Shown here: positions 10,716-21,585 of the stretch, one piece after another
How positions within the stretch are numbered: position 1 is the stretch's first letter
Layout of the letters: every line of letters starts with the position of its first letter
DNA from: Macrobrachium rosenbergii
Taxonomy: Eukaryota > Arthropoda > Malacostraca > Decapoda > Palaemonidae
Assembly (NCBI RefSeq): GCF_040412425.1
Contig: NC_089766.1
Coordinates: forward strand, 49,034,297 to 49,098,296
DNA: 64,000 nucleotides
Direction: 5' to 3'
Notes under the pieces: generated by a model
Told to the model about the DNA's origin: nothing
Databases searched by the model: none
The model's input: only the letters and a program-made list of their open reading frames with translations
Position numbers and translations under genes: made by a program

Positions 10716-11804
10716 ATGTGTGTGTATATTTATATTTACGTAAATCAGTGTTGCCCCTATGGAAAAAATATTTTTCTAAGTTGGAAAATGTTGTGCAATT
10801 AAAAACATGTAGATCATTTCAATTTTGGAAAATATGTGTTGCTACATCTATGAAATTTTGCTAAAATTGTGAAAAAAAATCCTTGCTTTCTTGGATATTT
10901 CAATGTCGATATATACACTATATAAATCCTGTGAAAATTGTAAGTTCTACTTCATTCAGTAACTTGCAAATTTTTATCATTCTAATACTGAATGCAATCT
11001 TTCATTAATACTTTATTCTTGATCGTACAATTCAGATATTGTAAACTTGAACTATAATCTCACCCTAAAATAAAAAGAAAAATTAACGTTTTACGTAGTG
11101 CATTCGATAAAACATTAATCATGGAACCTCTGACAAAAAATATTATCTTATGCAAATGAAAGGAAATCATTAAGATGGTTAAAACTTTTCTCCGCAGTTC
11201 ATTCTCCTTATGCAAAAAGTATTGGCTAAAGCATATTTAAATCTGTACAAGCAATTATCAAAGAAAGTTACTTGTAAAATAAGAGATAAATATTAAGTAA
11301 AAGCACACATATTTGATCCATTCGTAATTGTAAGAAAACCTATCAGGACAATTATGCTGAAAAATATCATCTTATGAATGACTTAACATTTAGAGGAGTA
11401 ATTAATCATTCCTATATTTTTGAGAAAAATGCTTAATATGTAAAAGCACACATTTTCCAGTCAGGTGAAAAATTTCTGTAATCTTAAGGCCTGTTAAATT
11501 AAGGGCATTTCAGTTATTCGGGTACTTTCAAAGTTCACATACAAAAACATGCACATAGCTACACACAGTAGTTTGAAAACATTAGTCCTTGTGTATAATC
11601 CGTTCAGTAAAATGCTCATAAATCTATTTGTTTATATAAAAATTATAATGATACTTTACATTTTTTTTTGTATGAGTACACAATCAAATCTTGACTTTAT
11701 TAATGTTTATCATTTAAAAATAATTTCAAAAATACCCACATTCCTATTCGAAGGAAATCAAACGTTTGTAACTAATTTCCACGTTGACCCCCCAAACCAC
11801 TCAG
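10716..11804. other. Intron sequence, nothing recognised
   Basis: AT-rich unique sequence between the TA tract and the C-finger exon. Confidence 0.5.
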
Positions 11805-11969
11805 TCTGGATCCAGGAGGGCAGGACAGCAGTGCAGCAACTGCCACACGACGGTGACATCTCTCTGGCGGCGCAACCCGCAGGGAGAAGCTGTGTGCAAT
11901 GCCTGTGGCCTCTACTATAAACTCCACAACGTGAATCGACCTCTGACCATGAAGAAAGAGAGCATTCAG
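11805..11969 (+). CDS. srp-like: GATA factor, C-terminal zinc finger exon (DNA-binding)
   Basis: The exon has 55 codons in phase 0 at both ends, bounded by ccactcag^TCTGG and ATTCAG^GTAAGT. It starts SGSRRAGQQ, then gives a canonical C-X2-C-X17-C-X2-C finger with CSNC and CNAC, the core [13 protein letters not shown], and the highly conserved [20 protein letters not shown] ending in KESIQ. This is the finger that in the family recognises WGATAR in the major groove, with the following basic tail (next exon) contacting the minor groove. All zinc ligands and the key Leu-Trp-Arg-Arg core are present. It is constitutive: both predicted isoforms contain it. A SINE-like copy begins only 31 bases after its donor. 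Confidence 0.95.
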
Positions 11970-12000
11970 GTAAGTCGTAAAAGGTTTTTTCCCTTTTAAT

Positions 12001-12310
12001 GGAATGGAATATAGAATTTGGGACAAGGGCCAAGCACTGGAACCTATGCGGTCAGTCTGTGCCGTAAGGGAAATTAAGAGTTGGTAGGTCTGAAAGGTGT
12101 AACAGGAGGAAAATCTCGCAGTTGCATTATGAAACAATAATAGGAGAACGTGGATAGCAAGATGGAAGAAAGAGATTACGAATGGAGGTACAGTAAAAGG
12201 AACGAAAGGGGTTGCAGCTAGGGACCGAAGGGACGCTGCAAAGAACCTTAAGTAATGCCTACAGTGCACCGTGCGAGGTGCACTGACGGCACTGTCCCCC
12301 CAACGGGGTC
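12001..12310 (+). mobile_element. SINE-like family A copy 2
   Basis: Near full length, from ggaatggaatatagaattt to cactgtccccccaacgggg. It starts 31 bases after the donor of the C-finger exon. Landmarks gtaacaggaggaaaa, gaaacaataataggagaacg and ggacgctgcaaagaacctt are present. Confidence 0.9.
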
Positions 12311-12972
12311 ATTTTGATGGAGAATTCTTTAATCATGCTGCATTTTCGGAAGAAGTCAAAATTCACCCTGCTAAGTCAAAATATATTTGAATCTTTGCTC
12401 CAAAAAGTGTGGTGCTACAAACTTACTATAGTTACAATAATTGTCCCCGATTCGACTGACTGGTTTAGTCTCAACGATGAATATGAGATATTCAAAGTGA
12501 TTAGGCACTTCAAAATAAATAAACGTATGAAAAGGTCCATTTTGCTGTTTCAAACTCTGTAAGATACAAATATATTCATGTATTCCGTATCAGAAATCAG
12601 CTCCTAAAAGAAGGCACTAATAAATGCCTTGAAAACTCATCAGCTAACTTGTGTGGGACCTTTGTTCACTCAGCCTTTGAAAAATGATTAGCAGAGTTTA
12701 AAGGTTAATCATCAAGATTATTTTCACGAAGTCTCCTTTGCCAAACATTGATTTGAGACTGAAAGTACTATACTCCTGGTTTTTTTCCAGAGCCATTACT
12801 ATAAAATACAATTACTTAAAAGATTTCCTAATGCTACAATATCCAGTTGGCCCTAGGTTAAAGGAAAGTTGTTATTTTTTAAAAAGTAAAATAAAAATTT
12901 GGTGCAATTCTTGTGCAAATTTAATCAAACTAAGCTCATATATCAATATCACGTGCTATTCCTCCTTTTACA
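12311..12972. other. Intron sequence, nothing recognised
   Basis: Unique AT-rich sequence between two SINE-like copies. Confidence 0.5.
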
Positions 12973-13219
12973 AGGAATATAAGATTTAGCCCAAAGAACA
13001 AGAGCTGGGACCTATGAGGTCATTTCAGCGCTGAAAAGAAAATTGAGAGTAAAGAAGGTCTGAAAGGTGTAACAGGAGGAAAACCTCAAAGCAGTTCCAC
13101 TATGAAACAACTGTTAGGAGAGGGTTGAGGAAAGTAAGATGGAAGAAAGAGAATATGAACGGAGGTGTAGTAAAAGGAATGGAAGGGGTTGCAGCTAGGG
13201 GTCTAAGGAACGCCGCAAT
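12973..13219 (+). mobile_element. SINE-like family A copy 3, 3'-truncated
   Basis: Starts aaggaatataagatttagcc and stops at aaggaacgccgcaa, about 29 bases before the acceptor of the Ser-rich exon. The usual last 80 bases of the family are missing. Confidence 0.88.
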
Positions 13220-13248
13220 TCCTCGTTTTCATTCCTCCTCTCTTGCAG

Positions 13249-13510
13249 ACCCGGAAAAGGAAGCCCAAGAAGAATGGCGACAGCAAATCCGCCTCCTCGT
13301 CGACCGGGTCCTCCACTTCCTCCTCCTCCTCGTCTGCGCCTTCTTCTGTGGTTCCCTCGACGACGACGTCTTCCTCCACCTCCTCCAACGCTTTAGGCAG
13401 TGGGGGGATCTCGTCGATGACTTCGACAGTGGCCACCTCACACTCGGGTTCTTCCTCGTCCTCGAGCATCTCCTCCAAGTATAACCATCAGGGTTCGCCA
13501 ACAACATCTG
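13249..13510 (+). CDS. srp-like: GATA factor, basic tail and Ser-rich linker exon
   Basis: After the acceptor ctcttgcag the exon enters in phase 0 with TRKRKPKKNG, the basic arm that follows the C finger in GATA factors and serves in minor-groove binding and nuclear import. The rest is low complexity, rich in Ser and Thr (runs of up to seven Ser), ending ISSKYNHQGSPTTS. The donor is ATCTG^GTAAGA, leaving phase 1. Long open frames on the opposite strand here are by-products of the Ser codon repeats. A SINE-like copy ends about 30 bases before the acceptor. Confidence 0.92.
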
Positions 13511-13621
13511 GTAAGATTTTCTCGAGTGATACTATTCTCTTTGCATTTTAATTAATTTTTATCTTTTTATTAATTTATTAATTCATTTTTCTCTCTCTTA
13601 ATAATTGGGATCTCTTCTTTC

Positions 13622-13745
13622 TGTATTTTTCTTTACTTCCTCTTACTTCTTCCTAATGGACAGCTTAATATTCTTTGGAAGCTTGAATTTCAAGTCAGTG
13701 GCCCCTTTGGTGGGCTTGTTCCATATGAATGGGTTTCATCATCTT
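13622..13745 (-). mobile_element. Family C repeat fragment
   Basis: Read on the minus strand it gives aagcccaccaaaggggcc, ctgacttgaaattcaagctt and ccaaagaatatt, the right-hand half of the family next to the (ATT)n tract. The tract itself is absent. Confidence 0.8.
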
Positions 13746-14629
13746 TTAGAAATATTTAGAAATGTCAATAAATATGAAGGTTGAAGGGTAAGATCAAGGC
13801 CATAAGACTGCATTAGAAGGCTTGTAGGTATCAAGAAGTCTTGTGGGTATCAAGAAGAACTGTGGCATTTGAAGAGAGTGTAGAATCACGCTTATTAGCA
13901 AAGGCAATTAATGCTTATCAGCAAAGGTAATTAAACTCGGGAAAAGAAAGGAAAATGAAAAATCAGGGTGGATGTTGGACACAAGGCCATTTATTTGCAG
14001 ATGTTACGATTCATAATATTCAGAAGTCAGTCTCATTTTACGAAACGGGATACAATGGCAGTTATATGGCAAGGTGGTGTGGCCATACAGAATGAATAGG
14101 GGAACAATTAATCTAGTATCTAGATAGCACTTGTTATTTGTTAAGAATAATAACGTGAAGGTAGCAAAATGGCCAAAGCAGAGATTATTATAATAAGTGG
14201 CCAGTCTTTCCACGCAAAGCATAATTTGTTATATGATTAATTTCAAAATTCAAAGAGCTAACGTTAGCAATAATTTTCAGTGCATGTTTAAGTCAAAATA
14301 CTTAGGAATTACAAATTCTTATTATTCTGTCTTGGGATCAGAAAAAGAAAAAAGATTTTCTTAGATATTGTCGTTACACTATTTAGAAAATTTTGAATTT
14401 ATACAGTCATCTACAAAACCAAGTAGAAAATCACAAAATATAAGTATTTTATCAAGTTTTTTAATAGAAACAAAACTTACCTTGCTACCAGCAGTATATA
14501 TTTCTTATAACCTTACATTAAAAGAACTGCTAAATTCTCTACGTCAAGTGTTTTTACTTCCTTGGCCGATTTTATTATTTGTAATGACCAGTTCCATTAT
14601 CGGGTGCCTTGACTCCTTTCTCTCCACAG
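13746..14629. other. Intron sequence before the last coding exon
   Basis: AT-rich. The open frame from 14368 continues into the exon but its first part is intronic, as the acceptor at 14629 and the base composition show. Confidence 0.5.
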
Positions 14630-15240
14630 TTAAGAACGAGCTATCGGGGACGCACTACGCCACAATGTACGGCTCCCTTTCCTCGTCTGCGTACTCCTCA
14701 GGGCACGTCCCTTCCTCCTCCGCCGGATCGGTGTCCCTCGGAACGTCCCTTCCTCCTCTCCTCTCCTCGTACACGATCCCAGGCCTCAAGTCCTCCTCGA
14801 CGTTACACTACGGGACCGTGAAGGACGAACCTCTGTCGCCCATTGCCAACGCCATGGGGGAACTCAGCGCTCTTTCCCACGCCCATAGTGTCACCCACGC
14901 CCACTCTTCAAGCCACCCTTCTTCCTCCGAGGCGGGGTCCTCGGTCGCTTCTCCCACGGGGCTCTCCTCCGCGGTGTCCCCGAGGGAGCCGCTGAGTGGC
15001 ACAACGGCCTCCTCCGCAGGGCAGATGACAGCGACGCCCTCCCAGATGTCCCCGGTCTCGTCGGCGCCCCTCTACGCCTCCACCAGCATGATACACCCAC
15101 ACATCGTCAACTCGGGAAGCCTCTCGGGCGTGAGTCTGGGAGGCACTCCACCCGCAGAACACGCGCTGCAAACCCATTCGCCACCCATGACGCCCACGCA
15201 CCAGCAGCACCTGGAACACCTGTCCTGGAAAGCTAAATGA
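14630..15240 (+). CDS. srp-like: GATA factor, C-terminal exon with stop codon
   Basis: The acceptor tctccacag is followed by TT, completing Val with the G from the previous exon, and the frame runs 203 codons to TGA. It starts VKNELSGTHYATMYGS and is rich in Ser, Pro, Thr and His, typical of the activation tail of this family; no folded domain is seen. Two sumoylation consensus sites are visible: VKNE at the junction and VKDE at 14818-14829. The second continues as PLSP and fits the phosphorylation-dependent sumoylation motif. The exon is clearly GC-richer than the surrounding AT-rich introns, consistent with coding sequence. The last residues are HLEHLSWKAK. The open frame upstream of 14630 is intronic. 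Confidence 0.9.
14818..14841 (+). other. Phosphorylation-dependent sumoylation motif (VKDEPLSP)
   Basis: The eight codons read V-K-D-E-P-L-S-P, an exact match to psi-K-x-E-x-x-S-P. This motif class is known from HSF1, MEF2 and vertebrate GATA-1, where phosphorylation of the Ser promotes SUMO attachment to the Lys and lowers activity. Modification of this protein is inference. Confidence 0.55.
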
Positions 15241-16252
15241 GAAGGCGTTGTCAGTCCAGGAGAATGAGCGTCAATTCTCTTGACGGAGAATCGCTTGGGC
15301 CCAGAGCGGATAAGAGGCCTTAGTGGTAACCAATGTTCTCGCTTCCGAAGTTACAAAAAAAAGGGTAAAAAAAAAAAACAGTCCTACGTGATTTGGTAAA
15401 TTGTGGAATGCTTAGACAGTATCCTTCGTGAATGACTCTCAAACTGCCTTTTACAGTGAGCAATAATGTTCATGAAGGGATATTTTAACCTTGGCTTGAG
15501 GAGCTGGTCGGTCGCCAATGACAGAGAAGGAACCAGAGACTGCACTGAGGACCTGGGACTGTGAATTTCGGACAACCTGTCTGGGCCAAAGCAAGAACAT
15601 GATCGGAACGCGTTACTGTAGGATACTATCATTAAGGTAAAGTAAGTAAGAAAATAGCTGATAACACAACTGAACTCTATAAGCTGTTGCTTTCTTCCAA
15701 GCGAACTGAATTGGAGGAGAAGCACTATCTGAAGAACTGTCACTTCAAAATGTATTTTAGCCAACGCTACCAGGCACACTGATGATCAAAGGCGGTTTAG
15801 TGCACGCGTGTCAAGTGCCGTCGAGTAGTTAGAGACTTTAGGTCAAGAGAAACCACGAAAAGAAAGTCTGCGTACCCGTCGGTATGTCTTGGAGAAGTGA
15901 AAGTGCATAACTGCAGAGGTTGCCGAATCGGCGCCATTATTGCCTCCGCTGCAATGGACGAGGGAGATAAATAAGCTAGTCGCATGGATAATTGTGTGTG
16001 TTAGCCTTTGTTTTTCTTGATGTTTCTTTTATTTGATTGTCAGTTTTCTTTCTGCTTCAACTTCATTCCTTCTCTTTAATTTATCTAGCTTTCTAAAGAC
16101 AGTCTGGAGTGAAATGCCGCTTTTCAAAGACCTACCAAATCAGTATCAATGACTCTTTTACATTTATGAAACTCTTGCAAATTTTATTTGAATTTTTTCC
16201 TCATAACGGAAAGAAGTGACGTAACTAAAGGTTAAATGCTCCTCTTGAAATC
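15241..16252 (+). other. Probable 3' untranslated region of the GATA gene
   Basis: This is non-repetitive sequence after the stop codon, with no open frame resembling a protein. It runs to the first clear AATAAA. The true 3' end is not proven; another AATAAA lies at 16785-16790. Confidence 0.5.
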
Positions 16253-16258
16253 AATAAA
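16253..16258 (+). terminator. Candidate polyadenylation signal AATAAA
   Basis: AATAAA about 1 kb after the stop, followed by T-rich sequence (tgttcaattt). It is the first canonical hexamer after the coding end. A second is at 16785. Confidence 0.4.
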
Positions 16259-18120
16259 AATGTTCAATTTAGAAATTCTATGATTTGTCGCCGACAACTT
16301 TCAAATATTCATTTTCATTCACATCAGCCACGAGGACCTTACTCATCGCATCATGCATATAATTAGTCCCAGCCGCAAAGGTCCACAGGGCCAACGTTCA
16401 AAAGTTACTCAGAAGAGATCACTGGTCACATTAAAAATCATTTATCCGTAGTGGCAAAAAAAGCAAACTTCTTCACCATTCTTGAACGTACATAACTATT
16501 ATGCAAATGGAGACACTATGCAGGGCCGTCAGTAACAATGATAACTTAGGGTTTATTTTGCTTCAAGGACCAATGATAGGAGAGTGTGCAGTGTATTTAT
16601 TTATAGTATATACGGCTATACATATGTCCAGTACACAGTACAGTTAATTGAGGTGCATTGCAATAGTTGTTGTGAAACGTGACACACATTGCTAATGGAA
16701 TTATCCTCTTAAATTGAGTTTGTTTTTTCTTAATATAAATTCAATGCAAACTCTTTTAAGATCTTATAGGTTCAAAACTATTCGAATAAAATAGTTCTAC
16801 TTCCATCGTTAACAGTCAGTTCATTTGAAAACGATATTTTAGCAAAAACACCAGATTGTTTGTTAATGGCTGTGTACTGTGTTGATGCACTCCATTCTGA
16901 TTAAGGTTAAATCTTTCCGTGAATCATTGAAACCGTATCATGTTAAAAATGGTACCTACTGTTTTTTACAACGTATCTTCATGCTGGAGTGTAGGTTATC
17001 TAAGTCTCGATTCCAAGTGAATTGCCAGTTTGCAATAATTCTGCTCAGAATATCACGCGAAGTATTTCCAGACACTGGAATCCAAATCAGAATTCATATA
17101 AGCACAAATGAGCGACTTGCGGCGACAAGTGTTCTCTCGTGCAAATTCTGTTATCGACAGAAAAAATTTTCGGACGGACCCCCGTCAATAACATCAAGTT
17201 ATTTCGTCTCAGACTAATTAAACAAACTCATATCTATCTAAAGGATTCCGATACCTTCTCTTTTGGCCTTGGATCAGATACTTTCCATGACCGAAAGTCA
17301 ACTGTCGAATTACATTATAACAGAGGCAGTGCCACTGCACCGAAGTCACATTAAGGGTTGCAAACTTATTACCATTTCTTTCCGGTCATTTTTCGTTTTT
17401 TGTTCCACATCTGGCCGATAACCACGAACAATACCTCTGGTTTCGAGTTGCAAATGACTGAGCCGTCCTTAACCCGTTGTTTTTTTATCCTAAGTTCCAA
17501 CAGTTTAATTTTGGCAAGCGTAAAAGCTTCAAAATCTCCTCACAGAGTTTGAAGCCAAGGGAATCTGCTATCTAAATCTTTCAGTCATTTTCAGTAGAAT
17601 ACTTACATTCCCATCCAGTTACTGTTAACCAGACCTGAAAGTGTTATTTTCCTTCATCTCTAAATGTTATCATTTACCTTCGACAAGATCCACCATACAT
17701 ACAGATATATAAAGAACTACTAATGTTACCAAAACAAAGAGTTGACGTTCAGGCTATTAGTGTTGTAATGTTCATTTCTCACTTGGTGGCTGGCACTAGA
17801 GAACTGTAGCATTTGCTCTGTAAACATAACCATAGCCAGGTTCAAATGATTCACCAACAGAACAGTGTTTGAAAAAAAAAATGCAGAGTAAAAGATGCAG
17901 CTCTTTCTCCAATATCAGCGCCATAAACTCTCTACAATGCCAATGTTTATTTCTCTCATACAATCGTTCTCATTGATCAATTTACTGAAGCGGATTTCTA
18001 CTTCAATCTGTTAAAAGTGGACTGATGTCTCTATCACTCAGTCATACAAGCAAATCACTGGGAAAAACTCCTTACGTAGCTCCAGATTTTTTTTTTTTAT
18101 GTGGGAACTCGGTCATCATC
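16259..18120. other. Intergenic or extended 3' sequence, nothing recognised
   Basis: Unique AT-rich sequence. An open frame of 112 codons at 16879-17217 has no recognisable motif and no coding-like composition. Confidence 0.45.
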
Positions 18121-18124
18121 AATA

Positions 18125-18370
18125 CTGCCTTAAAATGGAATACTGCAGTATCTGCAAAAATACAAAACTGAGAAAAATGGTAGATACTCCCTTGCCTTAC
18201 TACTGATTTTGCAGATACTACAAATGGAACCCCCTAAATACTCGTGGAAAGCATTGAAGAATCATTCTGAAACTGCAGTAACTTGAGTATTAGTGTTTTA
18301 CGAGCCCAGTAGGTGGCATATCTCAATTTCGACAACCTTGCAGATACTGCACTTTTCCATTTTAGGGCAG
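18125..18370 (+). mobile_element. MITE family D copy 1
   Basis: Terminal inverted repeats CTGCCTTAAAATGGAA and (complement) CTGCCCTAAAATGGAA bound 246 bases. The flanks are AATA on both sides (18121-18124 and 18371-18374). It is homologous to the copy at 38830-39009 in the opposite orientation. No coding capacity. Confidence 0.82.
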
Positions 18371-18799
18371 AATAAGTGCCCTGCATAAATGTAAGCAGAC
18401 CAAACACTGAGACTGTTTATTCTTGATAATAGTTCAGAGTGAAGTCCAGCAACAATTTAAAATCTTTCCACCTATCAAAGAGGCCATCGTAGACTTCACC
18501 AAACGTCATTGCACAAATAAACGAAGATAGCAATTTTAGTGACTATGAATTTATACCAGTCTACCACATGCACAGCTAACTCGCACATCTACGAACTTAA
18601 GAGACGTCAGTTCCACTCAAAAAAAATTATAATTATCTCATCTTTATTCGATAACTACTGCTTTTTTTTCTCTCTTCTTGTTATTGGTGACCTTTCGGTC
18701 TCACTCCCGAAGAAGATTGCTGAACAATTGGTGCTATACAAATACTTGTGACTGACGGGATTTGGAACCTGGTGTCGAATTCCCTGCGAAGGACGTGCC

Positions 18800-19025
18800 T
18801 GTGTCATCATATGTTACCCTATGTTTCATTATGTCCTACTTTCAAAAAGAAAGGATTTGTCATTATATTTTACCCTATGTTTCATTATGTCCTATTTTCG
18901 AATGGTTTTCAAGCAAGGTTTGTCATCATATTTCACCCTATGTCCTATTTTCAAAATGAAAGCTTTGTCTTTATATGTTACCCTACGTTTCATTATGTCC
19001 TTCAAATGGTTTTCAAGAAAGTTTG
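18800..19025. repeat. Degenerate tandem repeat, unit about 60 bp
   Basis: About four units share tttgtcatcatat, ttaccctatgtttcattatg and tcctattttc. The long open frames crossing it exist because of the repeat. Confidence 0.75.
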
Positions 19026-19346
19026 TCACCATTACCCTTGTTACTCAAGTGATATTATAAACCCTTCAATTTTGTACGGAAAAATATCGCAAACCTTCAT
19101 TCTTGATAGGCATTTAATACTAACTATCAACCCCATTATCTTCGCGTGACTTCATTTTCCTTCTTAAAGCAACAACAACAACAACAACATGAACAAAAGT
19201 AATGAAACTTCGCGGAACACGATGGCACCGGGGACACCACCACAGTCGTCACAATACGTGAAAATATAATTTTATAATTAGCGTTATGTTTTGAATTCTT
19301 TTTTTTTTTCTTCTTCTTAGGTTTTATACATTAATTTATCGGCTTG

Positions 19347-19349
<3 letters not shown>

Positions 19350-19400
<51 letters not shown>
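19350..19400. repeat. (TA)n microsatellite
   Basis: About 25 TA units. Confidence 0.95.
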
Positions 19401-19403
<3 letters not shown>

Positions 19404-19859
19404 CACCCCAACACATAAGTACGTGCATGTAAATATATGTCTGTCTCCAGGAATTTACGCTATGTATATAAACTCAAATCGTTCCTATGCGCATGTATGT
19501 ATGTGTGGGTAAGCACTCTGAATAACATTTACATATACATACATGTACATACAGTTACAAATATCCGTGCGCACATACACATGCAAACGTTCAAACATAT
19601 ATCATTTGATCACAGACGTCCAGAGTCTGGGTTTTTTATTTCCTTTGCATCATGTTATCATTCTATTTCAAGAGCTCTCCCTCTGACGTTGTCTGCTAAG
19701 TTTAGGGAATGCTCACTCGTCCTCTGATGTGTCCACTGAAATTTGAGAATATTCTAATCCTGCGAGTTTTTTTTTTTTTTATATAAATTTCCATAGATAT
19801 AAGAAATTTTCTTTTCAATTTTCTATTTTTCCTCTATTTGAATTCTGTGCGACCCTTGG

Positions 19860-20380
19860 CTACGCCAGGTAGGGCCTACGCTGCTGCTGCTTCTTCTTCT
19901 CCTTCTCCTTCTTCTTCTTCTTCTTCTTCTTTCTCTCCATCTCTTCTCACTTCTGTGTGGGGTCGATGTCTCTGACAGCTTTCCTCCTCCACCTGGCTCG
20001 GTCAAACACATCGTCCTTTGACAATTGTTTGTCTCTCAGGCCTTCTCTAACTACATCCATCCACCTTCGCTTCTTCGGTCTTTCTCTCGCTCTCCCACCA
20101 GGCACCTCCATCTGCACCACTCTCCTCCCTGCATATGACTCACCCCTTCTCATCACATGGCCATACCACTGCAGTCTTCTTTTCTAGTCCTTCTTTGATA
20201 GTTCTACGACTTTAGTAGTTCCTCTCATTCTTTCATTCTTGACCCTGTCCGTTTTTGTTACTCCACACATCCACCTGAGCATTTTCATCTCTGCCGCATC
20301 CAATTTCTTCTCTCGCACTCTCTTTACCGGCCATGTTTCTGCTCATACATCAAAGCTGGTCTCACTACTGTCTCATACAC
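19860..20380 (-). pseudogene. LINE reverse transcriptase C-terminus, degraded
   Basis: On the minus strand a frame from about 20186 gives RLQWYGHVMRRGES followed by GRRVVQMEVPGG, then KKRRWMDVVREGL, DVFDRARWRRK and DIDPTQK, ending near 19947. Upstream, past stops and shifts, is VYETVVRPALMYEQ. These are the motifs of the C-terminal end of non-LTR retrotransposon Pol proteins, after the polymerase core. The 3' end passes into (GAA)n at 19890-19931 read on the minus strand, likely the element's tail. There are stops in the frame, the polymerase active site is absent and the 5' end is truncated, so it is dead. The family is probably of the RTE/CR1-like group; the clade is not certain. Confidence 0.82.
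19890..19931. repeat. (TTC)n tract, tail of the LINE remnant
   Basis: An imperfect CTT/TTC run that reads GAAGAAG on the LINE's coding strand. Confidence 0.8.
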
Positions 20381-21070
20381 TCTTCCTTTAAGGCCTACGC
20401 TTCTACGAAGGAATAAGTTGAAAGTTAAAGCCCTCCTGGGCCCCTGTATAGGCTCATAGGGCAGGCGCTGATCTCCTGTTCCTTAGGCCGACAGCCAGTG
20501 GGGGACGGGCCAAGTGTCAAAATTTTCACGCCTTTCCATATGCTTCTAAAAATCACTTTACGAAATTGACAGCAAACCTCTGCTTCTATTACCTTACAAT
20601 GCATTATAGGACAGTAGCATTCAAGTGTACATATTTGTGTATGGATGTAAGTGGTTACATATGATGGCAATCATATGAATGTTGCACAAGAGGCATATAA
20701 TTGGATGCAGTAAGTCTTGTCACTTTTTTTTTTTTACGTATAGTAATAGTGAATTATTCTGTCTATGTGATTTGTGATTGTATTTCAGCAAAAAATTATG
20801 TTTTTTTATGATAAGTACCTCTCTCTCTCTCCTGCAATCTGAAAGATGAAATAAATAGTGTGTGTTTGTTTGCATTTTGTTTGATTCCTACCCTCACTTT
20901 TGTCAGTTTTCAAAACAAAGCCAAATTTCAGTCTGTCAGTACAGTTCGTTCCTGTGAACTAAGGTAAAACGTTTTTATCGCCTCATTTGAAAATGCCAAC
21001 ACATGGGTACCACAGTCTACTATACATTTTATACGTCACCGAGTCTATAAGAAGAGCATTTTCATTAATT

Positions 21071-21572
21071 AACATATTCAATGTGTATAGAGCCTCGATG
21101 GCCAAGTTGGTTAAGGCAGCAGCCTCGGACTGCTTAGAAGTCTGTGGCGCGGGTTCAAATCCGCAGCCGACCGGTCAGAGAGGCAGACACTTTGCTCTCC
21201 GTGTAGACACCCCGGGATTATGTGTGTAATCAACGGATAGGTTTGCTTAAGAGCAAATGGGTGTTACAGACTATTACACACACAAACAAAGCCACTCCAA
21301 CTTCTTCGAAAAACATAACAGACACCTTACACGTCTCGACTGTCGACCTCAACGCGTAACAACTCCTCGCTGCTGGGAGAAAAGAGCGCTGGTGAACTGG
21401 TACAATACAAGTACACAATACCGGGGTCTAAGCGATGTCAGGCAGGGCAGCCGATCGGGACTACAAAGTCTACCCAAAAGCCAAATCAAAGTCCTTCAAA
21501 AGAAGGCATCACGGCGACCCATATAAAAATGGGAAGAAGCTGGGAAGAAGAAGAACATATTCAATGTGTATA
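21071..21572 (+). repeat. 19-bp target-site duplication flanking the tRNA SINE
   Basis: AACATATTCAATGTGTATA is found exactly at 21071-21089 and 21554-21572. Perfect identity implies a recent insertion. Confidence 0.92.
21090..21553 (+). mobile_element. Complete tRNA-derived SINE
   Basis: The 464-bp element lies exactly between the 19-bp duplications. Its head resembles a class II (Ser/Leu-type) tRNA: A box TGGCCAAGTTGG at 21099-21110, an AGCAG/CTGCT stem, a variable region, and B box GGTTCAAATCC at 21152-21162. The body is about 370 bases and the tail is gggaagaagctgggaagaag. The boxes would serve RNA polymerase III. It has no protein; the open frame at 21435 is incidental. It is not a functional tRNA gene because it lacks a proper acceptor stem end. 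Confidence 0.9.
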
Positions 21573-21585
21573 ATAAAAAAAAAAG

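Noticed and set aside
13203..13507. Acidic and basic proteins on the minus strand opposite the Ser-rich exon
   Set aside because: Shadows of the repeated Ser codons. The + strand frame continues the GATA protein with correct splice phases.
14368..14629. Extended start of the last GATA exon at the ATG at 14368
   Set aside because: The segment is AT-rich, lacks protein features and is followed by a strong acceptor whose phase fits the previous exon.
16879..17217. 112-codon open frame after the GATA gene
   Set aside because: No motif, no coding-like composition, no splice or promoter context.
18748..19149. 133-codon open frame
   Set aside because: It lies across the degenerate 60-bp tandem repeat, and other frames there are equally open.
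21090..21176. A functional tRNA-Ser/Leu gene
   Set aside because: A and B boxes are good, but the acceptor stem does not close and the sequence continues as a SINE body to an exact target-site duplication.
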